Shown here: piece by piece, positions 17,608-25,634 of the stretch
How positions within the stretch are numbered: the stretch's first letter is position 1
Layout of the letters: every line of letters begins with the position of its first letter
From: CBDDEC01 sp965198045
Lineage (GTDB): Bacteria; Chloroflexota; Dehalococcoidia; UBA2979
Assembly (NCBI GenBank): GCA_965198045.1
Contig: CBDAOL010000004.1
Span: 1-64,000 of the forward strand
Direction of reading: 5' to 3'
DNA: 64,000 bases
The notes under the pieces: generated by a model
Databases searched by the model: none
The model's input: only the letters and a program-made list of their open reading frames with translations
What the model was told of the DNA's origin: nothing
Made by a program: the position numbers and the translations under genes

Positions 17608-17626
17608 CACAGAGGCTCCGTCCCAC

Positions 17627-17740
17627 GACGTCCAGCACTACAACGCGATGCGTCCGCATCGATCATTGTCGCTCGACTCTCCGGAGGGACGCTCGCCGGT
17701 GCAGCGGACGCCGAGTCAGCGAGTCGTCAGCAAGCCGGTC
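17627..17740 (+). repeat. third rve right-end unit, truncated
   Basis: Repeats the unit at 16187 up to AGCAAGCCGGT, then joins the left terminus of the next rve element at 17741. Confidence 0.75.
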
Positions 17741-17762
17741 GTGGGACGGCAAAACTTGATCC

Positions 17763-18515
17763 GTGCAGGTCTGTCCTGAGATGGCAGAGTATCGGCGAGC
17801 CACGAGAGGCTCGTCGGTGCTCTACCTCTGTCTGCTTGTCGCAGCACTCTTCGCATCGGTCCGCGCCCGCCGAGATCTCGTCCTCGAGAACTTGGCGCTG
17901 CGGCATCAGCTCGCCGTCTACACAAGGGGCCGTCGTCGACCGCGGCTCCGTCGCCACGACCGCCGACTCTGGTCACTGCTGGCACGTGGTTGGTCCGGCT
18001 GGCGAGGCACGCTCGTGATGGTCGAGCCGGACACGGTGGTGCGCTGGCATCGTTCTGCTTGGCGCGCCTACTGGCGCTGGAGGAGTCACCGCGGTTCCGA
18101 GCGGCCTCGGATCCCCGCCGAGTTGCAGCAGCTGATCGTGCGCATGGCGACCGAGAACCCGCGGTGGGGCGCCGTGCGCATCGTCGGTGAGCTGCGTGCC
18201 CTTGGCTTCGACGTCAGCACTCGCACCGTGAGCCGCTACCGTCAGCAGGCGCTCCGGCGACCGCCGAGTCAGTCGTGGCACACGTTTCTCCGCAACCACG
18301 CGTCCAGCATCTGGGCCGCCGATCTGTTCACGGTCCAGACGCTCGCCTTCCGCACGCTCTACGTGCTCATCGTGATCGACCACGACCGGCGCCGCATCCG
18401 GCATTGGAACGTCACGGAGCACCCGAACGCGCCCTGGATCTGGCAGCAGATGATCGAGGCGACCGCCTGGGGTCAGCAGCCAGGGTTCCTCATCCGCGAC
18501 CGCGACCGTAGCTGA
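17763..18515 (+). pseudogene. rve transposase copy 4, 5' part
   Basis: As copy 3, with a diverged central part (RWRSHRGSERPRIPAELQQL). It ends in FLIRDRDRS at the IS1182 junction. Confidence 0.85.
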
Positions 18516-20084
18516 GGCTGTCGCACAAACCCACGAAGAGGGGGACATCGCTATACGATGAGCATGGCGGCGGGGGCGGAGTGATTCCGAGGTGCCGCCG
18601 TGACCCAGCGTTTCTTGCCGTGCGACCGTGACCAGCAATACCTGATGCCCGCCAGCCTCCGCGACTGGCTGCCCGGGGACCACCTCGCGTGGTTCGTGCT
18701 CGATGCGGTCAGCCAGTTGGACCTCACCGCGTTCTACGAGCGCTACCGCGAGGACGGTTGGGGGCGGAAGGCGTACGAGCCGTCGATGATGGTCGCGCTC
18801 GTGCTCTACGCCTACTGCGAGGGCGAGCGCTCGAGCCGCCAGATCGAACGGCGCTGCCGGGAGGACATCGCCCTCCGGGTGCTGACCGCGAACCAGCACC
18901 CCGACCACGCGACGATCTGCCGTTTCCGCCAGCAGCACGAGGAGGCGCTCTCGGGACTGTTCGCCGAGGTGCTCAGGCTGTGCGCCGAGGCTGGTCTGGT
19001 GCGGGTCGGGGTGGTCGCGCTCGACGGGACCAAGCTGCACGCCAACGCCAGCCGTGAGCGCAACCGCACGGATGCGGACCTGGAGGCCGAGGTGCGGCGC
19101 ATCCTCGACGAAGCGGAGCGGGTGGACGCCGAGGAGAACGCGCGCTTCGGCGACGCGCGGGGCGACGAGTTGGCTCCGGGATTCAGGGACCGCGAGGAGC
19201 GCCTGCAGCGGTTGCACGAGGCGCGGGAGCGACTGGCGGCCCGAGAGCGGGAGCGGCAGGAGGACTACGAGCAACGCCTCAGGAGCCGCGCGGAGAAGGA
19301 CCGGCGCGGGCGCCGCCCGAAGCCGCCGCAGCCCGAGCAGGGTGCGAAGGTGAACGTCACCGACCCGGACAGCCGCGTGGTGCGCGACTATCACGGCTAC
19401 TTCCAAGGCTACAACGTGCAGGCGGTGACGACCCGCGACCAGATCATCGTCGCGGCCGAGGAGAGCCGACAGGCGACCGACATGCACGAGCTGCAACCGA
19501 TGATCGAGGTGATGCACCGCAACCTGCAGGCCGCACACTGCGGGCCGGCGCGCGTGCTGCTGGCTGATGCCGGCTACTACTCCGAGGCGAACGTGCGGCA
19601 GGCGGGGAGCGCAGGTCCGGAGCTGCTGCTCGCGACCCGCAGCGACCGCAACCGGCGCGTCGGCGCGGCACCGCCGCGCGGGCGCATCCCTGCCGGGCTC
19701 TCCGTCCGTGAACGGATGGATCGCAAGCTGGCGACGCAGCGTGGCCGGCGTCTCTACGAGCAGCGGCGCTGGATGATCGAACCCGTCTTCGGCGACGTCA
19801 AGGAGAACCGCGGCATCCGCCGGTTCATGCGGCGCGGGATCGCCTCGTGCGCCAGCGAATGGAAGCTGATCGCCGCCACCCACAACCTCAAGAAGCTCTA
19901 TCGCCGGGCGCGGCCGTCCTCCTGGCCAGCGAACGGCAACCCCCGGCAAAGAGGCTGGTCTGCCGCCGTGGCGGCCGCGTAGCGCCGCTGCCCTGTGAGA
20001 GGCGGCTACTCCGCCCCGACAACCGACCGGCTGACCTCTTGGCCCTCGTGGCGCTCTGCCCACGCCACTCCATGCGACAGCCTC
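18514..20084 (+). mobile_element. IS1182-family element, copy 2
   Basis: 1571 bp between AGCT duplications (18510-18513 and 20085-20088). Same target base as copies 1 and 3, but reversed relative to the host gene. Confidence 0.92.
18600..19982 (+). CDS. IS1182-family DDE transposase
   Basis: 460 aa, intact and near-identical to the copies at 14369, 30125 and 46072. Private changes include DELAPGF (others DELPPGF), DRRGRRPK (others DQRGRRPK) and AAEESRQ (others AAEVSRQ), so it is the most divergent of the four. The 774-aa reading on the other strand is a shadow of this gene. Confidence 0.92.
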   Translation: MTQRFLPCDRDQQYLMPASLRDWLPGDHLAWFVLDAVSQLDLTAFYERYREDGWGRKAYEPSMMVALVLYAYCEGERSSRQIERRCREDIALRVLTANQHPDHATICRFRQQHEEALSGLFAEVLRLCAEAGLVRVGVVALDGTKLHANASRERNRTDADLEAEVRRILDEAERVDAEENARFGDARGDELAPGFRDREERLQRLHEARERLAARERERQEDYEQRLRSRAEKDRRGRRPKPPQPEQGAKVNVTDPDSRVVRDYHGYFQGYNVQAVTTRDQIIVAAEESRQATDMHELQPMIEVMHRNLQAAHCGPARVLLADAGYYSEANVRQAGSAGPELLLATRSDRNRRVGAAPPRGRIPAGLSVRERMDRKLATQRGRRLYEQRRWMIEPVFGDVKENRGIRRFMRRGIASCASEWKLIAATHNLKKLYRRARPSSWPANGNPRQRGWSAAVAAA

Positions 20085-20357
20085 AGCTATGGCGGGGACT
20101 TCATCGCACGCGCTCGACGGATCGGGATCGAGACGATTCTCACTCCGCTGCGCGCGCCGAACGCCAACGCCATCGCCGAGCGCGTCATCGGCACGCTCAG
20201 GCGCGAGTGTCTCGACCATGTCATCGCGGTCAACGAACAACATCTCCGGCGGGTGCTTGGTGAGTACGTCCAGCACTACAACGCGATGCGTCCGCATCGA
20301 TCATTGTCGCTCGACTCTCCGGAGGGACGCTCGCTGGTGCAGCGGACGCCGAGTTAG
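20085..20357 (+). pseudogene. rve transposase copy 4, 3' part
   Basis: Continues YGGDFIARARRIG to VQHYNAMRPHRSLSLDSPEG. A CAG-to-TAG change ends it after QRTPS, about 25 codons earlier than copy 3. Confidence 0.85.
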
Positions 20358-20433
20358 CGAGTCGTCAGCAAGCCGGTGCTAGGAGGCTTGCATCATGAGT
20401 ATCGGTGGGCCGCATGAGGTTTTGCCGTCCCAC

Positions 20434-20772
20434 GGCCGTGAGATCGTCGGAGCCGAGGCCCCGAGCGGCCATCACGCCGGGTGTCGTCGACTCGATCAGC
20501 ACATCCGCGGTGGTGGCCAGCTGGCGCAGCCGCTGCCGGCCCGCGTCGGCCTCGAGGTCAGCCGTCACCGAGCGCTTATTGCGCGCCCACGCGGCCCACG
20601 GCAGCGACCGATCTGGGCCGGGCTCGTTGCCGGCAAAGGGGCCTCGCTGGCGGGCGGCGTTGCCCTGCGGCGGTTCCACGGCGATCACGTCGGCGCCGAG
20701 GTCGGCGAGGATCATCCCGGCGATCATGCTCTCGTCGTCGGTCAAGTCGAGTACGCGGTAGTGCTGCAGCAT
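20434..20772 (-). pseudogene. type III CoA-transferase (CaiB/BaiF), N-terminal fragment
   Basis: The first ~113 residues of a CoA-transferase (YRVLDLTDDESMIAGMILADLGADVIAVEPPQGN, then SVTADLEAD), closely related to the gene at 54371-56776. It is cut by rve copy 4. The enzyme family moves CoA between carboxylic acids; the catalytic Asp region is lost. Confidence 0.85.
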
Positions 20773-20889
20773 CAGTGTGGGCTCCGCTCTCGCCCCACGA
20801 TTCGCGCTAACGACCGGGCTCGGCCGAGACGATGGACAACAAACGTGGTGGTGAACAACCCGCTAGTCGTGAGCGCGTCTGGCTAGTCG

Positions 20890-20985
20890 TAGGGTGGCAG
20901 GATTCTATCCGGCTAGCGTGGCCGTTTCTCGTGCGTTCGAAGGGCGTCCCATGGTCTTGATGATCAACGGACTCATAGGCCGTCG
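20890..20985 (+). repeat. dispersed ~100-bp repeat, copy A
   Basis: Similar along its length to 28050-28160 (GGGTGGCA..ATCCGG..TAG, then GATGATCAACGGACTCATA, then GCCGTCGGTCATCG). The last part resembles the anticodon arm of the tRNA fragment at 47557. Confidence 0.5.
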
Positions 20986-21026
20986 GTCATCGTCCGGAAG
21001 AGTCAGAGCCAAGGACGGCGCGCCAC

Positions 21027-21737
21027 TCAGAGCGAGCTGAACAGCATCAGCAGCCCGCTGTCCGTTAGCTGCGGTGGGGCCCCCGCTCGCTGCGACTGGT
21101 TCCGCCAAAGCTCTGCGTGGCCGCTGTAGGGCTCCACTTGCGTCCCGCGAGGCTGCCTGAGAGCGGGCTCGAGTTGCGGCTCCGCGCGGTGGACCTGGAT
21201 ATATCTGAGCGACGTACCGGGGTAGGTGATGCTGCGGATGATTGGCCCGTGGTGCGTCCGCCAGTAGAGCTGCGCCTCTTCTTCAGTCAAGTCGTCGCGG
21301 TGCCTCAGACAGAAGAACAGCTTCACGATCGGGCTTCGTTCGTGCGCAACGATGTTCTCGGGCGTTGGATTCACCTGCGGATACTCGTATGCGAACCAGA
21401 GCGGCGAATTGGGATGGTCGATGAAACTCGCTTCATCTTCGATCAGCTCAGCGCTGGCGGCCTGGGCTTCTTCGTCCTCGAGCGTGGCCTGCAGATCATC
21501 GCGACTTCGCCACCACAGCTCTGCGACTCCGTCGTAGGGCTCCTCCATCCCACCGCGCGCCTCGGCCATCTGCGCGTTGGCCGGATCGTCGATCGTATGC
21601 ACCTGCACGTACCTCAGCAGCCGCAGGCGCTCGGCGTGCCCGGCAACGAGGGGACCGTGGACCCTCCGCCAGTAATCCTGGAATTCTCCGCGGGAAGCCC
21701 CCGGCTGACGTCGCAGCACGTACGTGAGTCGAATCAC
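21027..21737 (-). CDS. tandem EthD-domain protein
   Basis: About 236 aa with two ferredoxin-like EthD domains. The first is IRLTYVLRRQPGASRGEFQDYW, then HGPLV, YVQVHTI and YDGVAELWW. The second is VKLFFCLRHRDDLTEEEAQLYW, then HGPII, YIQVHRAE and YSGHAELW. EthD-like proteins form small dimeric barrels found with catabolic gene sets; no reaction can be assigned. The start was set at GTG 21735-21737, six bases after GGGAGG; the longer reading lacks a better site. Confidence 0.82.
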   Translation of the reverse strand: MIRLTYVLRRQPGASRGEFQDYWRRVHGPLVAGHAERLRLLRYVQVHTIDDPANAQMAEARGGMEEPYDGVAELWWRSRDDLQATLEDEEAQAASAELIEDEASFIDHPNSPLWFAYEYPQVNPTPENIVAHERSPIVKLFFCLRHRDDLTEEEAQLYWRTHHGPIIRSITYPGTSLRYIQVHRAEPQLEPALRQPRGTQVEPYSGHAELWRNQSQRAGAPPQLTDSGLLMLFSSL

Positions 21738-21829
21738 AGCCACCCTCCCGGTGTCCGCATGTGTCCTCAGGTCGGTACCGGCCGCCAGCATATACACCAG
21801 AACTGGAGCTCCGCGGTCCCGCCCTGCTC

Positions 21830-22054
21830 TCACGTCATGAGCCGTCGCACGTTCACGATCGGCGCGCTCGAAGCCGGTCCCAGCGGGAACGTGTGTTCCT
21901 CCACACTCGCAATCGCTCGTCCGACGCTAGCCACGACCGCCGACGGTCCGTCCGCGCACGCGCTGCCCAGCTCCAGTTCCAAGTCGTCATGCACGTGGAT
22001 GTATCTGCAGCGCTCGATCACCGTCGCCGTCGCCTCGGCCGCGAGCGATCGCAC
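21830..22054 (-). pseudogene. possible remnant upstream of the EthD gene
   Basis: 74-codon frame with RCRYIHVHDDLELELGSACADG and PIVNVRRLMT. The YIHVH element recalls the YVQVH of EthD domains, so it may be a decayed third domain. Weak. Confidence 0.25.
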
Positions 22055-22334
22055 GAGGGTCAGCTAGTGCGTGCTGTGTGGTAGCAGGACCAGAGCCCAG
22101 CTCGAATGCCCCAGTACCCACAGGCATGCCTCGGCACGGGCAAGGCCGACGCGATCCGGCGTCGAGCCGAATAGCGCGACAACGTCAGCACCGCGTTCTT
22201 TCTAGCCCTGAGGAGGTGGAAGCGGCGGAGCTGAGCTCTCCGCCGCCGTGGACGACTGAGAGTCCCCATCAGCGCCAAGCTACCTACGGCGTCCGCGTGG
22301 TGCGCTGAAACCGATGTCAGCATCTAGCGCTTGA
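22055..22334 (+). other. no gene recognised
   Basis: Only short, compositionally poor frames. Confidence 0.3.
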
Positions 22335-22715
22335 TGTAAGCCGGGTGTCAGCAGTTCCTGCACGACTGCCAGCTACTCCTTTGACCTCGGCCTCGAGGTC
22401 GCTGAGGCCTGCGGGGGAGACCTCACAGCCGCCCTCGACCTCGCCGAACTGCGCGCTGACCCTGATCCCGAGCTGGACGAGACCCTCTGGATCTACAACC
22501 GTGAGCCAGCCGAGCTGCGGTTCAACCCCTACCTCGAGCCACACCACCGGCTCGCTGCATTAGAGGCCGGGTACGACCCCGTCGACAGCGTGCAGACGCT
22601 GCCGCAGCGCTTCGGCGCCTACCGGCGCTGCTGCTACCGACCGAACGGTGAGCTGAGATTGTTGTGGGACGGTGGTGGCTCGCGGGCGCGGGCGACCCGT
22701 GTGAGGACGGTGTAG
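22335..22715 (+). other. open frame without a start, unknown protein fragment
   Basis: 126 stop-free codons containing SYSFDLGLEVAEACGGDL, ELDETLWIYNREPAELRFNP and PQRFGAYRRCCYRPNGELRL. Acidic and hydrophobic residues alternate as in a real protein, but there is no ATG/GTG with a ribosome site and no family I recognise. Probably the 3' part of a lost gene. Confidence 0.3.
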
Positions 22716-22962
22716 CGCGTCCCAACCCACGGGCCTGCTTCGGCGGACCGGTGTTTTCGCATCGAAAGCGCCCGGCGAGGTAAGAGTCCGCGCCCGGGCT
22801 CATCGCGTCCGCCCCGACCAAGATCTCACGGAGATCTCCCCACGCAGGCGGTGTCCGCAGCGCAAAAGTCGTGAGGCGGCTGGGACTTCCTTGAGAGCCA
22901 GTGGCGTCATCGGGAACCCGGCGGAGCCCCGATAGGCCTGAGGTACCGCTCACCGACCCAAG
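22716..22962 (+). other. no gene recognised
   Basis: Nothing identifiable on either strand. Confidence 0.3.
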
Positions 22963-23270
22963 TCACTGCGCCTGGGTCGTGACGCGGCTCCAGCCCAGCC
23001 ATAAGCCTTCGCCGACCACCAACCCGGACGCCATGTGGACGTCATAACTGGCGGCGAGGGTGCGGATGACGTCGGCGGAGTCGGCGAAGAAGAACACGGG
23101 CGCGGACGTAGTGGTCGACGGCGTCACTCAGGCGTGCACTTTCGTCATCGTCCGGCTGCTCGATGCCGAGCATCTCGCACATGCCGCGAACGACGAGGAT
23201 GCCGCCTGCCGCGTACGGCTCAAGGGTGAGCTGGTCCGCCCCCTCTGCTCGGGTCTTTCTTCCGTTGCGC
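22963..23270 (-). pseudogene. decayed gene fragment, unknown product
   Basis: Two adjoining frames read LTLEPYAAGGILVVRGMCEM and, one frame over, VFFFADSADVIRTLAASYDV then HMASGLVVGEGLWLGW to a stop at 22963. They look like one gene with a frameshift. Not recognised. Confidence 0.25.
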
Positions 23271-23349
23271 GCCCCGTCATCAGTCGCGTATAGCTACGAC
23301 GAGGTCTCTCACCGAGGGTGACCGAGCCTCCGAGCGGAGCGGGTAACCG

Positions 23350-23931
23350 GTGGGATCGAGCGCCGACAGGGTCAGTTTCCTCGACGCGGCCAAGCCCTTC
23401 CTGAACGTGTGGGGGCCATACCGCCTCACGCGCGACGAAGTGACTGAGACAGCCATCCGCCGCTTCTGCGAGGTAGCCGAGGACGGTAACCCAGTCTACT
23501 GGGATCCTGACTTCGCGGAGGGAAGCCGATTCGGACGCGTGATCGCGCCACCGCAGTCGCTCTTCTCAATGACCTTCCCCGCCTGGTGGACGCCTGAATA
23601 CTACGAGCGCATCACAGCCGAGGACTCAGCGGCCCTCAATCCCCCCAACCTCGTCGCTGACGGGGGAGGGCTGTACGCGATCTGCGATCAGTTCGGGTAC
23701 ACCGTCAACACTGTCGCCGCGCAGGAGGTCGAGTACCTCGCCCCGTTCGGGCCTGGTGATGGCCGCCTCAAGATGCGGAGCATGACCACAGAGGTCTCAG
23801 ACGAAAAGTCCGTGCGCGTCGGAAGCGGCATCTTCATCACGAGCGTCACGGAGTACCGGACCGAGGCCGACGATCGCCTGATCGGTCGCTCCACGATGGT
23901 CCTCCTCCGCTACAATCCGACCGAGAGGTGA
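23350..23931 (+). CDS. MaoC-like dehydratase, N-terminal (FAS1-type) domain protein
   Basis: 193 aa. The N-terminal pattern of dehydratase hot-dog proteins is visible: AIRRFCEVAEDGNPVYWDPDFA, IAPPQSLFSMTFPAWW, FGYTVNTVAAQEVEYLAPFGPGD. The family typically hydrates or dehydrates enoyl-CoA substrates. It ends 7 bp before its partner at 23939, so the two are likely a heterodimer and co-translated. Start GTG 23350. Confidence 0.82.
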   Translation: MGSSADRVSFLDAAKPFLNVWGPYRLTRDEVTETAIRRFCEVAEDGNPVYWDPDFAEGSRFGRVIAPPQSLFSMTFPAWWTPEYYERITAEDSAALNPPNLVADGGGLYAICDQFGYTVNTVAAQEVEYLAPFGPGDGRLKMRSMTTEVSDEKSVRVGSGIFITSVTEYRTEADDRLIGRSTMVLLRYNPTER

Positions 23932-23938
23932 CTGATCG

Positions 23939-24370
23939 ATGACGTCTGCGTTTACCACCCTCGACTGGGACACCGTCAACGAGGCGGATCAGATCGCGGG
24001 TCTGTCGTTTCTCATTTCGATGCGGACGCTGATGATCGACGTCGCCGGGACGCGAGACCTCTACCCGATCCACCACGACCGCGAGTTTGCCAAGGAGGCG
24101 GGCGCCCGGGACATCTTCGTGAACACGATGTTCTACGAGGCGCTGTTCGGTCGCATCGCGACTGACTGGGCGGGGCCCGAAGCATTTCTGCGGCGGCTTC
24201 GCTTCTCGATGGAGAGCCCGAATTGTCTCGGCGACACGATCACGTCGCGCGCCTGGGTGACCCGCAAGTACGAGCAGGACGGGCAGCGGCTGCTCGATCT
24301 GGAGATCCATCTCGACAATCAGCTCGAGAGTGACGTCACGATCGCTGAGCTCACGCTCGAGCTGCCCTAA
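23939..24370 (+). CDS. MaoC-like dehydratase, C-terminal domain protein
   Basis: 143 aa hot-dog protein with YPIHHDREFAKEAGARDIFVN, matching the hydratase-2 catalytic region (Asp/His), then MFYEALFGRIATDW and CLGDTITSRAWVTRKYEQDG. Presumed partner of the preceding gene. Confidence 0.82.
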   Translation: MTSAFTTLDWDTVNEADQIAGLSFLISMRTLMIDVAGTRDLYPIHHDREFAKEAGARDIFVNTMFYEALFGRIATDWAGPEAFLRRLRFSMESPNCLGDTITSRAWVTRKYEQDGQRLLDLEIHLDNQLESDVTIAELTLELP

Positions 24371-24434
24371 TCGAACGCGTGCGCGCGATTGCCACTGGAG
24401 CTGACCGCTGTAGCCCTTGAACGAGGAGGCCGGC

Positions 24435-25541
24435 ATGGAGCAGAACCCACTTCACACCAGGCTCTGTGACGTCTACGGATGCGAAGTCCCGATCGTGGCG
24501 TTCTCGCACACGAAGGACGTGGTCGCGGCGGTGAGCAACGCCGGTGGGATCGGCGTCTTCGGTGCGGCCACCCGCACCCCGGATGAACTGAGCCGAGACA
24601 TCGAGTGGATCAATGAGCGCGTCGGCGAACGGCCGTTCGGAGTGGATCTCGTGCTCCCCGCTTCCTTCGTCGAAGGCAGCCGTGAGGATCTGGAGGCCAT
24701 GATCCCGCAGGGTCATCGGGACTTCGTTGCGCAGCTAATGCAGGAGCATGAAATCCCGAAGCCGAAGGAGCCCGAGCGGCGCGTCCCCCTCGGATCAAAC
24801 CTCCTCCGGAACTCGCGGGCGCAGCTGCAGGTCGTGTTCGATCACCAGGTACCGATCTTTGCCGCGGCGCTCGGGAGCCCGGCTTTCGTGCTGGAGGAGG
24901 CGCACGCGGCGGGCACGAAGGTATGGGGTCTGGTCGGGCTGCCGCGCCAGGCCCGACGGCAGATCGAGGCCGGGGTCGATGTGGTCATCGCGCAGGGCTA
25001 CGACGCCGGCGGTCACAGCAGCACCGTCGGAACCTTCACGCTGGTACCGGAGGTGCTGCGGCTCGCCGAGGGCACCGAGACGCTGGTCTTGTGCGCGGGT
25101 GGGGTCTCGAGCGGGCGTCACCTGGCCGCCGCTCTCGCGATGGGCGCCGAGGGAGTGTGGACGGGCACGATCTGGCTCGCCACCCACGAGTCGGAGACCG
25201 AGCAGTTCCTCAAACAGCGCCTGATCGAAGCCCAGGCCGAGGACGCCGTTCAGACGAGAGCGTCGTCCGGGAAGCCGATGCGGCAGCTGCGGTCGAAGTG
25301 GAGCGAAGCATGGGCCGCTCCTGACGCACCCACCCCGCTGCCGATGCCGCTCCAGCCGATGTTGGTGGCCGATATCGAGGCGGGCATCCGCGAGGCGCGC
25401 AAAGAGGACTGGAGATACACCCCCGCCGGGCAGTCGGTGGTGGGCGTAGACCGGGTCCAGCCCGCCGCGGAGCTTGTGTATTCAATGGTCGAGGAGGCGC
25501 TCGATCAGCTCGGCGGCCTCCACGAGGGACCGGGGGCGTAA
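24435..25541 (+). CDS. nitronate monooxygenase family (2-nitropropane dioxygenase-like) FMN protein
   Basis: 368 aa TIM barrel. Visible motifs are PIVAFSHTKDVVAAVSNAGGIGVFGA, PFGVDLVLPASF, DVVIAQGYDAGGHSS (catalytic His and phosphate-binding loop) and LAAALAMGAEGVWTGTIWLAT. The family oxidises nitronates with FMN, but many members have unknown substrates. ATG 24435 was preferred to 24417 because AGGAGG precedes it. It lies in the same + strand run as the dehydratases and the CoA-transferase, suggesting a joint catabolic route. Confidence 0.9.
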   Translation: MEQNPLHTRLCDVYGCEVPIVAFSHTKDVVAAVSNAGGIGVFGAATRTPDELSRDIEWINERVGERPFGVDLVLPASFVEGSREDLEAMIPQGHRDFVAQLMQEHEIPKPKEPERRVPLGSNLLRNSRAQLQVVFDHQVPIFAAALGSPAFVLEEAHAAGTKVWGLVGLPRQARRQIEAGVDVVIAQGYDAGGHSSTVGTFTLVPEVLRLAEGTETLVLCAGGVSSGRHLAAALAMGAEGVWTGTIWLATHESETEQFLKQRLIEAQAEDAVQTRASSGKPMRQLRSKWSEAWAAPDAPTPLPMPLQPMLVADIEAGIREARKEDWRYTPAGQSVVGVDRVQPAAELVYSMVEEALDQLGGLHEGPGA

Positions 25542-25634
25542 CCCTCGCGATCGGCCCGCACCAAGCGGGAACCGCCGCGACCGGAGGGCGGAGTGCGCCC
25601 ATGTACACTCGCCTGCGATCGGTTGGTGTGCGTC

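Larger units (their letters stand above)
16349..17619 (+). mobile_element. IS110-family element, copy 4 (complete)
   Basis: 1271 bp, apparently identical to copy 3, again between GAGGTTTTGCC and GTCCCACGACGTCC. Joining the flanks gives exactly the continuous sequence found at 16171-16195. Confidence 0.9.
17741..20433 (+). mobile_element. rve element copy 4, full length, interrupted by IS1182
   Basis: Left terminus GTGGGACGGCAAAAC at 17741, right terminus ending GTCCCAC at 20433. Its right side cuts a CoA-transferase gene. It shares insertion point and structure with copy 3, but its IS1182 lies in the opposite orientation. Confidence 0.85.

Noticed and set aside
16021..17740. CRISPR-like array from the repeated rve ends
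   Set aside because: Units are about 160 bp, few, coding-derived and joined without spacers.
17973..20297. 774-aa open frame on the minus strand
   Set aside because: Antisense shadow of the IS1182 transposase; the same frame appears in every IS1182 copy (535, 699 and 774 aa) and has no recognisable domain.
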